From NCBI GenBank assembly GCA_023473405.1, contig JAMCZD010000427.1, forward strand, positions 1-22,951: a stretch of DNA of 22,951 nt, written 5' to 3'. The position numbers and the translations under genes are program-made. Below are positions 1-8,261 of this stretch, piece after piece. The notes under the pieces are model-generated. The model saw only the letters and a list, made by a program, of their open reading frames with translations, ran no database searches and was not told the origin of the DNA. This stretch comes from Candidatus Omnitrophota bacterium (GTDB taxonomy: Bacteria; Verrucomicrobiota; Verrucomicrobiia; Limisphaerales; UBA1319). Position 1 is the first letter of the stretch, and each line of letters begins with the position of its first letter.

Positions 1-317
1 CAAGCCGTTACCACGGAAAGCTTGCCTGCCGGCAAATGACGCGATGCGGTGCGCGGATTCGCCCCGTCAAACTTCCGATCCACGATCCGGTTGAAAGTCA
101 TGGCACAGGTCCGCGCGCTTGCCATCGCCGTCAATATCAACAAAAAAATCCGCGCCCCCGGCCAGCCATGGTGTTCCCGCGCCGCCACCACCATCGAGGA
201 CAGGGCAAAAGGCAGCGCGAACAGGGTATGCGAAAACTTGATGAACTCGCCCAAAGACCGGATTTTCGACCAAATTCTATGCATCAACCTTCGTTTCCAA
301 TCTTGAACGATCACCAT
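1..317 (-). CDS. ubiA: UbiA-family polyprenyltransferase, N-terminal part (cut by window edge)
   Basis: An integral-membrane prenyltransferase that attaches a polyprenyl chain to an aromatic acid in quinone synthesis. I translated the minus strand from ATG 317; 105 residues are present and the rest lies beyond base 1. Visible are a first hydrophobic helix (FSHTLFALPFAL, about residues 28-39), a second (RIFLLILTAMA, 56-66) and the first Asp-rich Mg-prenyl-diphosphate motif N76-x3-D80-x3-D84 followed by NPRTASRHLPAG, which is diagnostic of UbiA. An AGGAGG lies three bases before the ATG, so GTG 314 could be the true start. It begins 40 bp after ubiX on the same strand, so the two are probably co-transcribed. 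Proteins of this subtype beside UbiX may act in the futalosine menaquinone route (MqnP); the sequence alone cannot separate that from 4-hydroxybenzoate prenyltransferase. Confidence 0.9.
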   Translation of the reverse strand, partial: MVIVQDWKRRLMHRIWSKIRSLGEFIKFSHTLFALPFALSSMVVAAREHHGWPGARIFLLILTAMASARTCAMTFNRIVDRKFDGANPRTASRHLPAGKLSVVTA

Positions 318-357
318 GATCCTCCTGATCTCAGCCTCATAACTTGATGGCTTTGTC

Positions 358-915
358 TTAATCCCGCTCCTCCTGCCACCGGGTCGTAAGGCGACGCGGC
401 ACACCCAAATGGTCCAACACCCGCGCAACCACCGTGTCCACCACCTGCTCGACGGTTCGCGGGCGGGAGTAAAAGGACGGGCTCGCCGGCAGGATGGTGG
501 CCCCGGCCAGCAGCAACAATTCCAGGTTCTTCAGGTGCACCAGGTTTAGCGGCGTTTCCCGCGGCACCAACAGCAATTTCCGGCGCTCTTTTAAGGTCAC
601 ATCCGCCGCCCGAAGCAAGGCGTCGTCGCTCAACCCGTGCGCTATCCGGCCCGCCGTGCCCATGCTGCACGGAATTACCACCATGGCATCGACCGGATTC
701 GAGCCGCTGGCGAACGGGACGTTCATGCTCTCGAGACCGTGTTGGACCGCTCCGTCCGGCAACCTGAGTCCACCGGGCAACTCCTCCGCGATGACCGCCG
801 GAGCGTAGCGGCTCAGAATCACTTGCACGCGGTGCTGAGACGTGTCGAGATTGTCCAGCAACCGCTGCGCGTAAAGGGACCCGCTGGCCCCGGTAATGGC
901 CACGAGGATTTTCAA
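358..915 (-). CDS. ubiX: UbiX-family flavin prenyltransferase
   Basis: Makes prenylated FMN from FMN and dimethylallyl phosphate, the cofactor of UbiD-type decarboxylases in quinone synthesis (UbiX, or MqnM in the futalosine route); cytoplasmic. The 185-residue length is typical. Motifs in order: N-terminal ITGASGS (7-13) for FMN phosphate binding, MVVIPCSMGT (78-87), RAADVTLKERR (102-112), and the VPRETPL loop (117-123), all hallmarks of the family. The start is TTG at 915: an in-frame stop lies about 24 bases upstream, no ATG fits, and MKILVAITGASG is the expected N-terminus. The ribosome-binding site is weak. A partial ubiA follows 40 bp downstream; no ubiD is seen in the window. Confidence 0.93.
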   Translation of the reverse strand: MKILVAITGASGSLYAQRLLDNLDTSQHRVQVILSRYAPAVIAEELPGGLRLPDGAVQHGLESMNVPFASGSNPVDAMVVIPCSMGTAGRIAHGLSDDALLRAADVTLKERRKLLLVPRETPLNLVHLKNLELLLLAGATILPASPSFYSRPRTVEQVVDTVVARVLDHLGVPRRLTTRWQEERD

Positions 916-941
916 TGCTTTCGCTGGTGTTTGTCTTCACC

Positions 942-957
942 CATATTCGCAAATATG
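942..957. repeat. Small hairpin in the ubiX leader
   Basis: CATATT, loop CGCA, AATATG: a perfect 6-bp stem lying 27-42 bases upstream of the ubiX TTG start. It could be a regulator half-site pair or an mRNA hairpin. It is short and may be chance. Confidence 0.3.
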
Positions 958-1161
958 ACGGCTGGGCCACCCTTGGGCAAGTCCGGGCTTTGGAAGGTTT
1001 AGGGTGACGAGATCGCTACCCGGCATGGACCCGTTCCTCCGGCTGACGCACACCACGCTGGAAAGCCAACCGAGCTGTCCCCATGCAGGGCCCAATCCGC
1101 TGGCAGACAACCTCACTTAAATGGCGCCACGGCGCGACCCCTGATTCATCCCCAAATATCG

Positions 1162-1222
1162 CTTAGGAAAACAGGAAACAAGGAAAGGTAAATTGCATTT
1201 CCTGCCTTCCTGCTTTCCTAAG
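1162..1222. repeat. Imperfect inverted repeat, about 25-bp arms (REP/MITE-like)
   Basis: The left arm beginning CTTAGGAAAACAGGAA (1162) pairs with the right arm ending TGCTTTCCTAAG (1222) in about 21 of 25 positions, around a roughly 10-base AT-rich loop. The arms are also internally repetitive (AGGAAA units). It would fold as a long stem in either strand. It sits upstream of both divergent transcription units, so it could be a repeated extragenic palindrome or a small non-autonomous element. Copy number in the genome is unknown. Confidence 0.6.
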
Positions 1223-1474
1223 GGATAAAGATAACGGGTCTTGCCGGGGGGAGCGGACCATTGATTATTAGCTGAACCAGTTTACTAGACTTAAGAATCC
1301 AAACCACGGATTTCACCGATTGCACGGAGGAGCCGGGAAATACAAGAATACGCCCGAGGGCACCAACGATGAGTTCTTCGCTTTGGCCCGTGCCTTGCAA
1401 AAGCATCCCCCCTGGAAGCGCGGTTTTTTGTGGGGCCATCCCCGCGAGTGCAACGGGAGCCGCGCTGGTAAATT

Positions 1475-1502
1475 TTGAAAAACAATTATGATATTTTATA
1501 AA
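1475..1502 (+). promoter_or_regulatory. Candidate sigma-70 promoter for the operon starting at 1737
   Basis: TTGAAA (1475-1480) and TATAAA (1497-1502) are separated by 16 bases, each differing from consensus at one position, in an AT-rich patch within otherwise GC-rich DNA. It would give a leader of about 230 bases before ATG 1737. It is the best match in this intergenic region but untested; a second promoter nearer the gene cannot be excluded. Confidence 0.4.
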
Positions 1503-1736
1503 GCATTCGATTTGTTTCGGGGGCTCGCTTGCCTTATAACTTGTCGTAGATTTCCTGAAAGCCGATGAAAGTTAGCTGGATTAAAACTCATGGACTCGAC
1601 CAGCGAACTATGGCACGCGGCAAACGCCCTGGAAGCGAACGAATCGCTGTGCCCGTATCGAGGAGACCATCCGGACGGCTCCAGGGAACCACAATCAACC
1701 CAATACCCACAACCAAGCAAAGGCGGAGCCAGATTT

Positions 1737-4700
1737 ATGAAAACAGTCATCCCATTTTGGACGGTCGGAGTTGCCGTGACTCTTGCGGCCACGCTCGCCA
1801 TCGATGCGCAACCCCAGTTGGTCAGCTCGGGCGCGCTCAATTCCAGCAGCATAGGCCTGACCTTCAGCACTGCCTTGGACCCGGTCAGCGCGGCTAACCC
1901 GGCCAACTACAGCGTGATCGGAGGCGCCACTGTAGCGGAGGCTGTGCTGCGTTCGGACGGTAAGACAGTGGTTTTGACCGTAGCCGGCCTTACGGGTACG
2001 GGTTACACGGTCACGGTTCAGGGAGTCAAAGATTCAGCCGGCAATCCAGTGTCACCAGGCACCACCACGACTGGCAAAATCCTGGGAATGCAAGGGGTGT
2101 TCATTGGCGATACAGGTGATCCCGGCGAGAGCTACAGTAGCGCCCCCGATGAAATACAAGTAACCGCCGGCGGTGTGGATATCTGGGGCAATGCCGATGT
2201 TTTCCATTTCGCCTACCTCGAGCAATCGGGCGACTTCGACGTCAAGGCTCAAGTGGCGAGCTTTGAAAACGCCAATCCCTGGGCGCGCAGCGGCCTGATG
2301 GTGCGTGAATCCCTGGAACCCGGCAGCCGAAACCTGACGTGCGCAGCAACGCCCCCGCCCGGTGGGCAAAATATTTATATGGCCACTGTCCGGACCGATA
2401 CGGATGGAACGACGGGAGACTGGGGCAGTCGGCCAGCCAAAGAAGCGGCCCATCCCAACGTTTGGGTGCGGCTGAAACGGGCGGGCAACGAGTTCGTGGG
2501 TTATCATGGCACCAACGGATTGAATTGGGTGGAATTTGCCCGGACCACCATCGAATTTCCATCAACCCTTTACCTGGGACTTTGCACTTCGTGGGCGCCG
2601 GGCAACTCGGTGTATCGCAACTTCGGGACAACTTGGCCGGATGCGCACCTTGAAATCACTCAGTCACCTACCAACCAGATCGTTGAAGAGAATCAGAACG
2701 CCAGCTTTACGGTGGCGCTCAATGCTTTTTCCGGCGTAACACCCGTGCCCGCCAGCGAGCTCCATTACCAATGGCAAGAGAACGGCATCGATTTGCCCGA
2801 TGCTAAGGCGGCTACCCTTGTTCTGACTCAAGTAACGAATGCCGACAGCGGAAGTAAATATCGATGTGTGGTCACTCTAGGCAATGCCAGCGTAACCAGT
2901 GCCGACGCGATCTTGACCGTAATTACCGACACAACTCCTCCAACGATCGTAAGTTCGAGCACAGTGAGCGCCGAGAGCTTGATCTTAGGCGTCCGTTTCA
3001 GCGAGTTGCTGGATGCAACCAGCGCCGGCATACTGGGCAACTATTCGGTTAGCGGCGGCACGATCGGTGGCGCCGTCTTAAGGCCGGATGGGAAATCTGT
3101 GGCACTCACCGTTGCCGGTCTGAGTGGGACCAGCTACACACTGACCGTAAGCGGGGTAAAAGACCTGGCCGGCAATACGATTGCCGCTGGCACTCGAGTG
3201 ACTGGCCAAATATCCGGAATGTACGGGGTGTTTGTCGGCGACACAGGCGACCCCGGCAGTAGTTTTAGCAGCATTCCGGGCGATTTTGAGGTCGAGGCGG
3301 GCGGACTGGATATGTATGGTAACGCGGACAACTTCCATTTCACCTACCGGGAGCAAATGGGCGACTTCGATGTCAAAGTCCAGGTGTTCGACATTCAAAG
3401 CGATAATACGTATGCGCGCAGCGGATTGATGGTTCGGGAATCCTTGGCGGGAGGCAGCCGAAACCTGGCGTGCGCGGCTACGGCGCCGGTTGGCGGGGTT
3501 TATATGGCCACCGTCCGAGCCGATACCGATGGAGCGACGGTGGACTGGGGCTCGCAGCCCCCCAAAACCACCCATCCAAACGTATGGGTGCGCTTGAAGC
3601 GGGCCGGTAATAGCTTCAGCGGGTTCTGGAGCAGCGACGGATTGAGTTGGACCGCGTTTGCCCAAAGAACGTTGGACATGCCGGCTGCCACATTCCTCGG
3701 CTTATGCACATCTTGGGGCCCCTTGGGGTATTGCACAATCTGCGGGCCGGGATCGACCGTGTATCACCAGTTCGGCGATTTTGCGTGGCCCGATCCGCGC
3801 GTGGAGCTCACTCAGCAACCCACCAACACCGTCGTCGTGCAAGGAAAGTCCGCTACCTTTACCGTAAGCGCCAATGCCTACTCTGGAACCAATCAATTGG
3901 CGTCTTCCGAAATCAGCTACCAGTGGCAACGCAACCAAGCCGACATTCCCGGTGCTAATAGCGCTATCCTAACCCTGTCGCAGGTAACGACGTCCGACAA
4001 CAGCGCCAATTATCGCTGTGTGGTATCCTTGCGAGGCGCCAGCGCCACCAGCGACGCCGCTACCTTGACCGTTTCAAACGATACACAGCCTCCCATTATC
4101 GAAAGCACCGCGGCGCTTAACGCGGACTCTATCGGGGTGCGTTTCAACGAACCCGTTGATCCCGCGACCGCCGGAGATAGTGGCAATTACACGGTGAGCG
4201 GCGGGGCGTCGGTTATTTTCGCCACCCTCAGGCCCGATGGCCAAACGGTGGCGTTGTCGGTCACCGGCTTGACCGGGACGAATTACACCGTTACCGCCCG
4301 GGGTGTTCGAGACCTGGTGGGAAACACTTCCGCCGCCGGAACAAGCGCCACGGGCGTCGTGATGGGATTACAGGCCGTGTTAATCGGTGATGGCCCTGAT
4401 CCGGGCGAGAGTTTTTCCAGCGCCCCCGGGGATATCGAGGTCGTAGCAGGAGGAGTGGACATTTGGGGGAACGCCGATAACTTCCACTTTGCCTACCTCG
4501 AGCAATCGGGCGACTTCGACATCAAGGTGCAAGTGGCGAGCTTTGAAAACGCCAATCCATGGGCGCGCAGCGGCCTGATGGTGCGTGAATCCCTGGAACC
4601 CGGCAGCCGAAACCTGACCTGCGCCGCCACGCCGCCACCCGCCGGGCAGAATTGTTATATGGCTACCATCCGAACAAATACCGATGATTTGACGGGAGAC

Positions 4701-6233
4701 TGGGGCAGTCGTCCGGCCAAGGAAGCGGCCCATCCCAACATTTGGGTGCGGCTGAAACGGACGGGCAACGAGTTCGTGGGTTATCACGGCACCAACGGAT
4801 TCAATTGGGTGGAATTTGCCCGGACCACTATGGAATTTCCATCGTCACTTTACTTGGGACTCTGCACTTCATGGGCGCCCGGCAACACCGCCTATCGCAA
4901 CTTCGGCGGGACTTGGTCGGATGTTCAAATTGAAATCACCCAACCCCCGGTCGACTTGACGGTGGAAGAGAATCATTCCGCCAGTTTCACGGTTGTAGCC
5001 AATGCCTTCTCCGGAACCAACCAATTGGCATCGGCAGACTTGAGTTTTCAATGGCAACTAAATGGCGTTGATCTCGCAGGCGCCAACCAGGCCACGCTCG
5101 CTCTGTCTCAAGTCACCAAGGCCGACAACGGCGCCAAGTATCGTTGTCTGGTTTCGGTCGGCAATGCGATGGTAACCAGTTCCATGGCTACTTTGACAGT
5201 GTCCACTGATGTGACACCTCCGTCGGTTGTCAGTTCCGGGACGGTTACAGGCGAAGACCTGATCATTGGCTTGCGCTTCAGCGAACCGCTGGACCCAGCC
5301 AGCGCTGGTGACAAGAATAACTACACCGTGGCTGGCGCCACCGTGAGCGCGGTGGAGTTGCGAGCGGATGGCCAATCGGTCGAGCTGACGGTTACCGGCT
5401 TAACCACGCCGAGTTACACGGTCTCGGTCAATGGCGTGAAAGATCTGGCCGGCAACGCGGTCCCGTCGGGAACAAGCGTCACCGGGCAAGTCTCGGACAT
5501 ACACGCCATCCTGGTCGGCGCCACTGGAGACGCGGGATCGAGCTTCAGCAGCGCGCCTGGGGAATTCGACGTCGAGGCGGGCGGCGGTGATATTTGGGGG
5601 ACGGCGGACAACTTCCATTTCACCTACCGGCAGCAATCCGGAGATTTCGATGTCCAGGTCCAGGTTTTTGATACCCAGAATGCAAATCAATGGGCCCGCA
5701 ATGGCATCATGTTTCGCGAGTCCCTGGTAGCCGGCAGCCCCGAGATAAATGCCATGGCCTTTGCCCGCGTGAACAATTACTTCGAGGCCTTTCTAAGAAG
5801 CGTGCCTGACGGCGAGACCACAACCTGGTCCTCACCAGCCGCTCCACCACGAGACGTCTATCCCAACGTCTGGCTGCGGCTCAACCGGGTGGGTAACCAG
5901 TTCACCAGTCTCCGAAGCCTTGATGGCATTACCTGGATACAATTGGGCCAAACCACCTTGGCTATGTCTAATTCCGGCTTCCTTGGCTTGGCGACGCCTT
6001 GGCCGCCGGGGACCACTCAATATCGCCACTTTGGAGACTATAATCCACCAAACCTGGGTCGGTTGAATGTGACCTTGCAGTCCGGTCAGGTATCGATCAC
6101 GTGGACCAGCGACGCCATCCTGCAATCGGCTCCGGAAGTTGCTGGTCCGTGGAGTGACGTGACCGGCGCGGCCAGTCCGTGGTCAGTAACACCCGCGACC
6201 GGACACACTTTCTACCGGCTGCGCAGTAAATAA
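1737..6233 (+). CDS. Secreted multi-module protein: four tandem Ig-like/DUF1349-like units
   Basis: 1498 residues from ATG 1737. This start has GGAG eight bases upstream and yields a signal peptide (MKTVIPFWTVGVAVTLAATL, likely cut after AIDA); an upstream in-frame start at 1590 would bury it. Four units follow at about 1.13-1.15 kb spacing. Each has a Big_5/SbsA-type Ig-like domain (VSS...GLTFS...LDPVSA...YTVTV.GVKD.AGN) and a concanavalin-like sandwich resembling DUF1349 (GDPGESYSSAP...FHFAYLEQSGDFDV...ARSGLMVRESL). Units 1-3 add an immunoglobulin I-set-like domain (YQWQ...DSGSKYRC). Unit 4 lacks the Ig domain and ends in a tail (ILQSAPEVAGPWSDV...FYRLRSK) that I recall as common at C-termini of secreted Verrucomicrobia proteins. 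No catalytic motif is recognised; carbohydrate or surface binding is inferred. It is first of four co-directional genes; the pseudopilin gene starts 25 bp after its stop. Confidence 0.88.
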   Translation: MKTVIPFWTVGVAVTLAATLAIDAQPQLVSSGALNSSSIGLTFSTALDPVSAANPANYSVIGGATVAEAVLRSDGKTVVLTVAGLTGTGYTVTVQGVKDSAGNPVSPGTTTTGKILGMQGVFIGDTGDPGESYSSAPDEIQVTAGGVDIWGNADVFHFAYLEQSGDFDVKAQVASFENANPWARSGLMVRESLEPGSRNLTCAATPPPGGQNIYMATVRTDTDGTTGDWGSRPAKEAAHPNVWVRLKRAGNEFVGYHGTNGLNWVEFARTTIEFPSTLYLGLCTSWAPGNSVYRNFGTTWPDAHLEITQSPTNQIVEENQNASFTVALNAFSGVTPVPASELHYQWQENGIDLPDAKAATLVLTQVTNADSGSKYRCVVTLGNASVTSADAILTVITDTTPPTIVSSSTVSAESLILGVRFSELLDATSAGILGNYSVSGGTIGGAVLRPDGKSVALTVAGLSGTSYTLTVSGVKDLAGNTIAAGTRVTGQISGMYGVFVGDTGDPGSSFSSIPGDFEVEAGGLDMYGNADNFHFTYREQMGDFDVKVQVFDIQSDNTYARSGLMVRESLAGGSRNLACAATAPVGGVYMATVRADTDGATVDWGSQPPKTTHPNVWVRLKRAGNSFSGFWSSDGLSWTAFAQRTLDMPAATFLGLCTSWGPLGYCTICGPGSTVYHQFGDFAWPDPRVELTQQPTNTVVVQGKSATFTVSANAYSGTNQLASSEISYQWQRNQADIPGANSAILTLSQVTTSDNSANYRCVVSLRGASATSDAATLTVSNDTQPPIIESTAALNADSIGVRFNEPVDPATAGDSGNYTVSGGASVIFATLRPDGQTVALSVTGLTGTNYTVTARGVRDLVGNTSAAGTSATGVVMGLQAVLIGDGPDPGESFSSAPGDIEVVAGGVDIWGNADNFHFAYLEQSGDFDIKVQVASFENANPWARSGLMVRESLEPGSRNLTCAATPPPAGQNCYMATIRTNTDDLTGDWGSRPAKEAAHPNIWVRLKRTGNEFVGYHGTNGFNWVEFARTTMEFPSSLYLGLCTSWAPGNTAYRNFGGTWSDVQIEITQPPVDLTVEENHSASFTVVANAFSGTNQLASADLSFQWQLNGVDLAGANQATLALSQVTKADNGAKYRCLVSVGNAMVTSSMATLTVSTDVTPPSVVSSGTVTGEDLIIGLRFSEPLDPASAGDKNNYTVAGATVSAVELRADGQSVELTVTGLTTPSYTVSVNGVKDLAGNAVPSGTSVTGQVSDIHAILVGATGDAGSSFSSAPGEFDVEAGGGDIWGTADNFHFTYRQQSGDFDVQVQVFDTQNANQWARNGIMFRESLVAGSPEINAMAFARVNNYFEAFLRSVPDGETTTWSSPAAPPRDVYPNVWLRLNRVGNQFTSLRSLDGITWIQLGQTTLAMSNSGFLGLATPWPPGTTQYRHFGDYNPPNLGRLNVTLQSGQVSITWTSDAILQSAPEVAGPWSDVTGAASPWSVTPATGHTFYRLRSK
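1812..6040 (+). repeat. Four in-gene modules arranged A-B-A'-B'
   Basis: Module starts are near 1812, 2932, 4081 and 5209. Modules 1 and 3 are close at DNA level with a constant offset of 2280 bases: for example 2221-2340 and 4501-4620 differ at about 5 of 120 positions, and 2461-2520 versus 4741-4800 at 2 of 60. Modules 2 and 4 share protein features absent from 1 and 3 (FHFTYR, VQVFD) at the same offset but are more diverged. The pattern implies duplication of a two-module block of 760 codons. Confidence 0.8.
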
Positions 6234-6258
6234 TTGCTTAGCTTCGGAGAAATAACGT

Positions 6259-7197
6259 ATGAATCCCGATAAATCTCGGAAATCGGACGTCGTGAACCCA
6301 AGAGCCATGGCGAACGATGCACAAGAGACTATGGTGTGCTCCATCGACTTCTTGAAGCCCACCCGACACAAAGGGTTTACCCTGATTGAACTGCTGGTGG
6401 TTATAGCGATCATTGCCATCCTGGCCAGCATGTTGCTGCCGGCCTTGTCCAAAGCAAAAACCAAGGCCCAGGGGATCGTTTGCCTGGGTAATACGAAACA
6501 GCTAACGCTCGGCTGGATACTTTATGCCGATGATCATGCCGATAACCTGGCTTTCAACCCGGCCGATGACCGGCTCAATCGGGGCTACGTGACTGGCCAG
6601 ATGGATTATAACGGGCAGAATACCGACAACACCAATACAATCCTGTTGATTAATCCACAGTATGCACAGTTGGGCCACTACATCCAGAATCCAAGCCTGT
6701 ACAAATGCCCCGCCGATAAGAGCACGGTAAAGACCCCTGGCGGTGTCTTCCCCCGGGTCCGCAGCATTACCATGAACGGAGCGATCAATTGCACATACAC
6801 CGACCGGTTTCTTCGCATGCTCACCGGACGCCAGTACCTGATCTTTCTGAAGATGTCGGATTTCAATAACGCATCTTCGAGCAATACGTTCCAGTTCGGG
6901 CCTTCGACCGCGTTTGTCTTTAACGATGAACATCCGGACAGCATCAACTTCGGTGACATGGCGGTGGCCATGGTCGAGCCGGGGCCGTTGAACCGTTCCT
7001 ATATCGTCGATTATCCCGCCAGTTACCACAATGGCGCCGGCGGGGTTTCCTTTGCCGACGGTCATTCCGAGATTCACAAATGGCTCGACCCCCGAACCAA
7101 GCCCAAGGTAAAAGGCGAACTAATCCCGCTGGTTGTTCCGTGCGGCAATAATCGCGACATGCTTTGGTTGTCCCAGCGAACTTCAGCCTTGAAGTAG
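6259..7197 (+). CDS. Type II secretion-like pseudopilin with H-X9-DG motif
   Basis: 312 residues. The prepilin peptidase site is at G39/F40 (KGFTLIELLVV) with the conserved Glu at +5 (E44), followed by one hydrophobic helix ending SMLLPALSKAK. Near the C-terminus is H257-x9-D267-G268, the signature of the DUF1559-like pseudopilins that are highly expanded in Planctomycetes and Verrucomicrobia. The start at 6259 has GGAG about nine bases upstream; ATG 6307 or 6331 would shorten the leader to a more typical length. The protein should be processed by a PilD-type peptidase and sit in the inner membrane or a pseudopilus-like structure. Its precise role is unknown; such genes are often placed beside carbohydrate-active genes. 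It lies 25 bp after the multi-module gene and 4 bp before the dehydrogenase. Confidence 0.92.
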   Translation: MNPDKSRKSDVVNPRAMANDAQETMVCSIDFLKPTRHKGFTLIELLVVIAIIAILASMLLPALSKAKTKAQGIVCLGNTKQLTLGWILYADDHADNLAFNPADDRLNRGYVTGQMDYNGQNTDNTNTILLINPQYAQLGHYIQNPSLYKCPADKSTVKTPGGVFPRVRSITMNGAINCTYTDRFLRMLTGRQYLIFLKMSDFNNASSSNTFQFGPSTAFVFNDEHPDSINFGDMAVAMVEPGPLNRSYIVDYPASYHNGAGGVSFADGHSEIHKWLDPRTKPKVKGELIPLVVPCGNNRDMLWLSQRTSALK

Positions 7198-7201
7198 TCT
7201 T

Positions 7202-8236
7202 ATGAAAGCCATACGTATCCACGGTCCCAAGGATGCCCGTTACGAAGAAGTTCCCATGCCCAAGCCCGGCCCGGATGATGTCTTGGTCCGGATTCGCGCG
7301 ACGGGCATCTGCGCCACCGATATCGAGCTCTATGATGGGACGATGTTCTACATCACCAACGGCATGACCAGGCGGCCCTTCATTCCCGGTCATGAATGGA
7401 GCGGCGACGTCATCGAACTCGGCGCCAATGCGCTCGAGTTCAGCCTCGGAGACCGGGTCGTCGGCGAGTGCTCGATCGGTTGCCGCCAATGTGCTTATTG
7501 CCGGCGCGGCTGGTATCATCTGTGCCCAGACCGCGGAGAAACCGGCTTTCTCAAGCAAGCCGGCGCCTTTGCCGAGTATGTCGCGTTCCCGCGGTTTTTT
7601 CTGCATAAGTGTGACGGACTTGCCTATGATTCCGCCGCCTTTATCGAGCCGACCGGCGTGGCCCTGAATCCCACCCGCCAGACACGGGTCAGTCCCGAGG
7701 ATTATGTGGCGGTGATGGGGCCGGGACCCATTGGCCTGTTTGCGGTGCAAACGGCCAAGGCCTACGGCGCCCGGAAGGTCATCCTGGCGGGACGCAGCGA
7801 CGGGCGCCTCGCCGTGGGAAAACAACTGGGAGCCGATGCAACCATCAATGTCAAAACTGAGAACCTGGTCGAGAAGGTCCGCGAGGCCACCGCCGGTCAC
7901 ATGATCGATGTCGTCATCGAGGCAGCCGGCAAGAAGGAAGTCTGGCCTGATATAGTCTCGATTCTGGCCCCGCGGGCTCGAATCGGGATGACCGGCCTGT
8001 TTGCGGGCGCCAAGTGCGAAGTAGATTTTGATCCGCTGGTGGTCAATGAAGTCCAGTTGTTCGGATGCCTTGGAGGGCCGAGCTTGTGGCCAGAGGCCAT
8101 TAGCTTGCATCAGAGCGGCAAGGTCACCGCCGCACCGCTGATCACCCATCGGCTGCCGCTGGCGGACTTCGCCAAAGGCATAGAAATCTCGCGCAATCGC
8201 GTCCAGAACGCCATTAAAGTCGTGCTCCAGCCGTAA
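7202..8236 (+). CDS. Zinc-dependent medium-chain alcohol/polyol dehydrogenase
   Basis: 344 residues, usual length for the sorbitol/threonine dehydrogenase branch of the MDR family; cytoplasmic. Catalytic zinc ligands are visible as C37 (TGICATDIE), H64-E65 (PGHEWSG) and E149 (IEPTG). The structural-zinc lobe has C94, C97, C100 and C108. The Rossmann motif is G173-P-G-P-I-G178, and the second strand ends in AGRS rather than an acidic residue, which hints at NADP preference. Substrate cannot be read from sequence; because a rhamnosidase gene follows 25 bp downstream, a deoxysugar, its lactone precursor or a polyol is a reasonable guess. ATG 7202 begins 4 bp after the pseudopilin stop, so translation is probably coupled. 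Confidence 0.92.
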   Translation: MKAIRIHGPKDARYEEVPMPKPGPDDVLVRIRATGICATDIELYDGTMFYITNGMTRRPFIPGHEWSGDVIELGANALEFSLGDRVVGECSIGCRQCAYCRRGWYHLCPDRGETGFLKQAGAFAEYVAFPRFFLHKCDGLAYDSAAFIEPTGVALNPTRQTRVSPEDYVAVMGPGPIGLFAVQTAKAYGARKVILAGRSDGRLAVGKQLGADATINVKTENLVEKVREATAGHMIDVVIEAAGKKEVWPDIVSILAPRARIGMTGLFAGAKCEVDFDPLVVNEVQLFGCLGGPSLWPEAISLHQSGKVTAAPLITHRLPLADFAKGIEISRNRVQNAIKVVLQP

Positions 8237-8261
8237 ACCTCAAAAGCAATTGTCCTGGCTT

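Larger units (their letters stand above)
916..1736. other. Intergenic region between divergent ubiX and the multi-module gene
   Basis: No convincing gene was found in 821 bases. It must contain the promoter for the leftward ubiX-ubiA pair and the rightward operon. It holds a small perfect hairpin (942-957, CATATT/AATATG) in the ubiX leader, a long imperfect inverted repeat (1162-1222), a degenerate direct repeat of the ACCACGGATTTCACCGATT type near 1300-1328 that I recall as a dispersed motif in other genomes, and a sigma-70-like promoter candidate at 1475-1502. An open frame from 1590 continues into the CDS at 1737 but lacks coding character and a ribosome-binding site. Confidence 0.6.

Noticed and set aside
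311..970. 219-codon minus-strand frame overlapping ubiX
   Set aside because: Same strand but different frame from ubiX, Gly/Arg-rich and without domain character; UbiX and UbiA motifs explain the region.
1590..1736. Longer N-terminus for the multi-module protein from ATG 1590
   Set aside because: It would bury a clear signal peptide at 1737 and ignore the GGAG site just before that ATG.
1812..6040. CRISPR or satellite array suggested by regular repeats
   Set aside because: The repeats are about 1.1 kb protein-coding modules in one open frame; no short repeats with unique spacers occur anywhere in the window.
6944..8149. 401-codon minus-strand open frame
   Set aside because: It lies antisense to the pseudopilin end and the dehydrogenase, whose motifs are unambiguous; the frame has no recognisable domain and is a product of high GC codon use.
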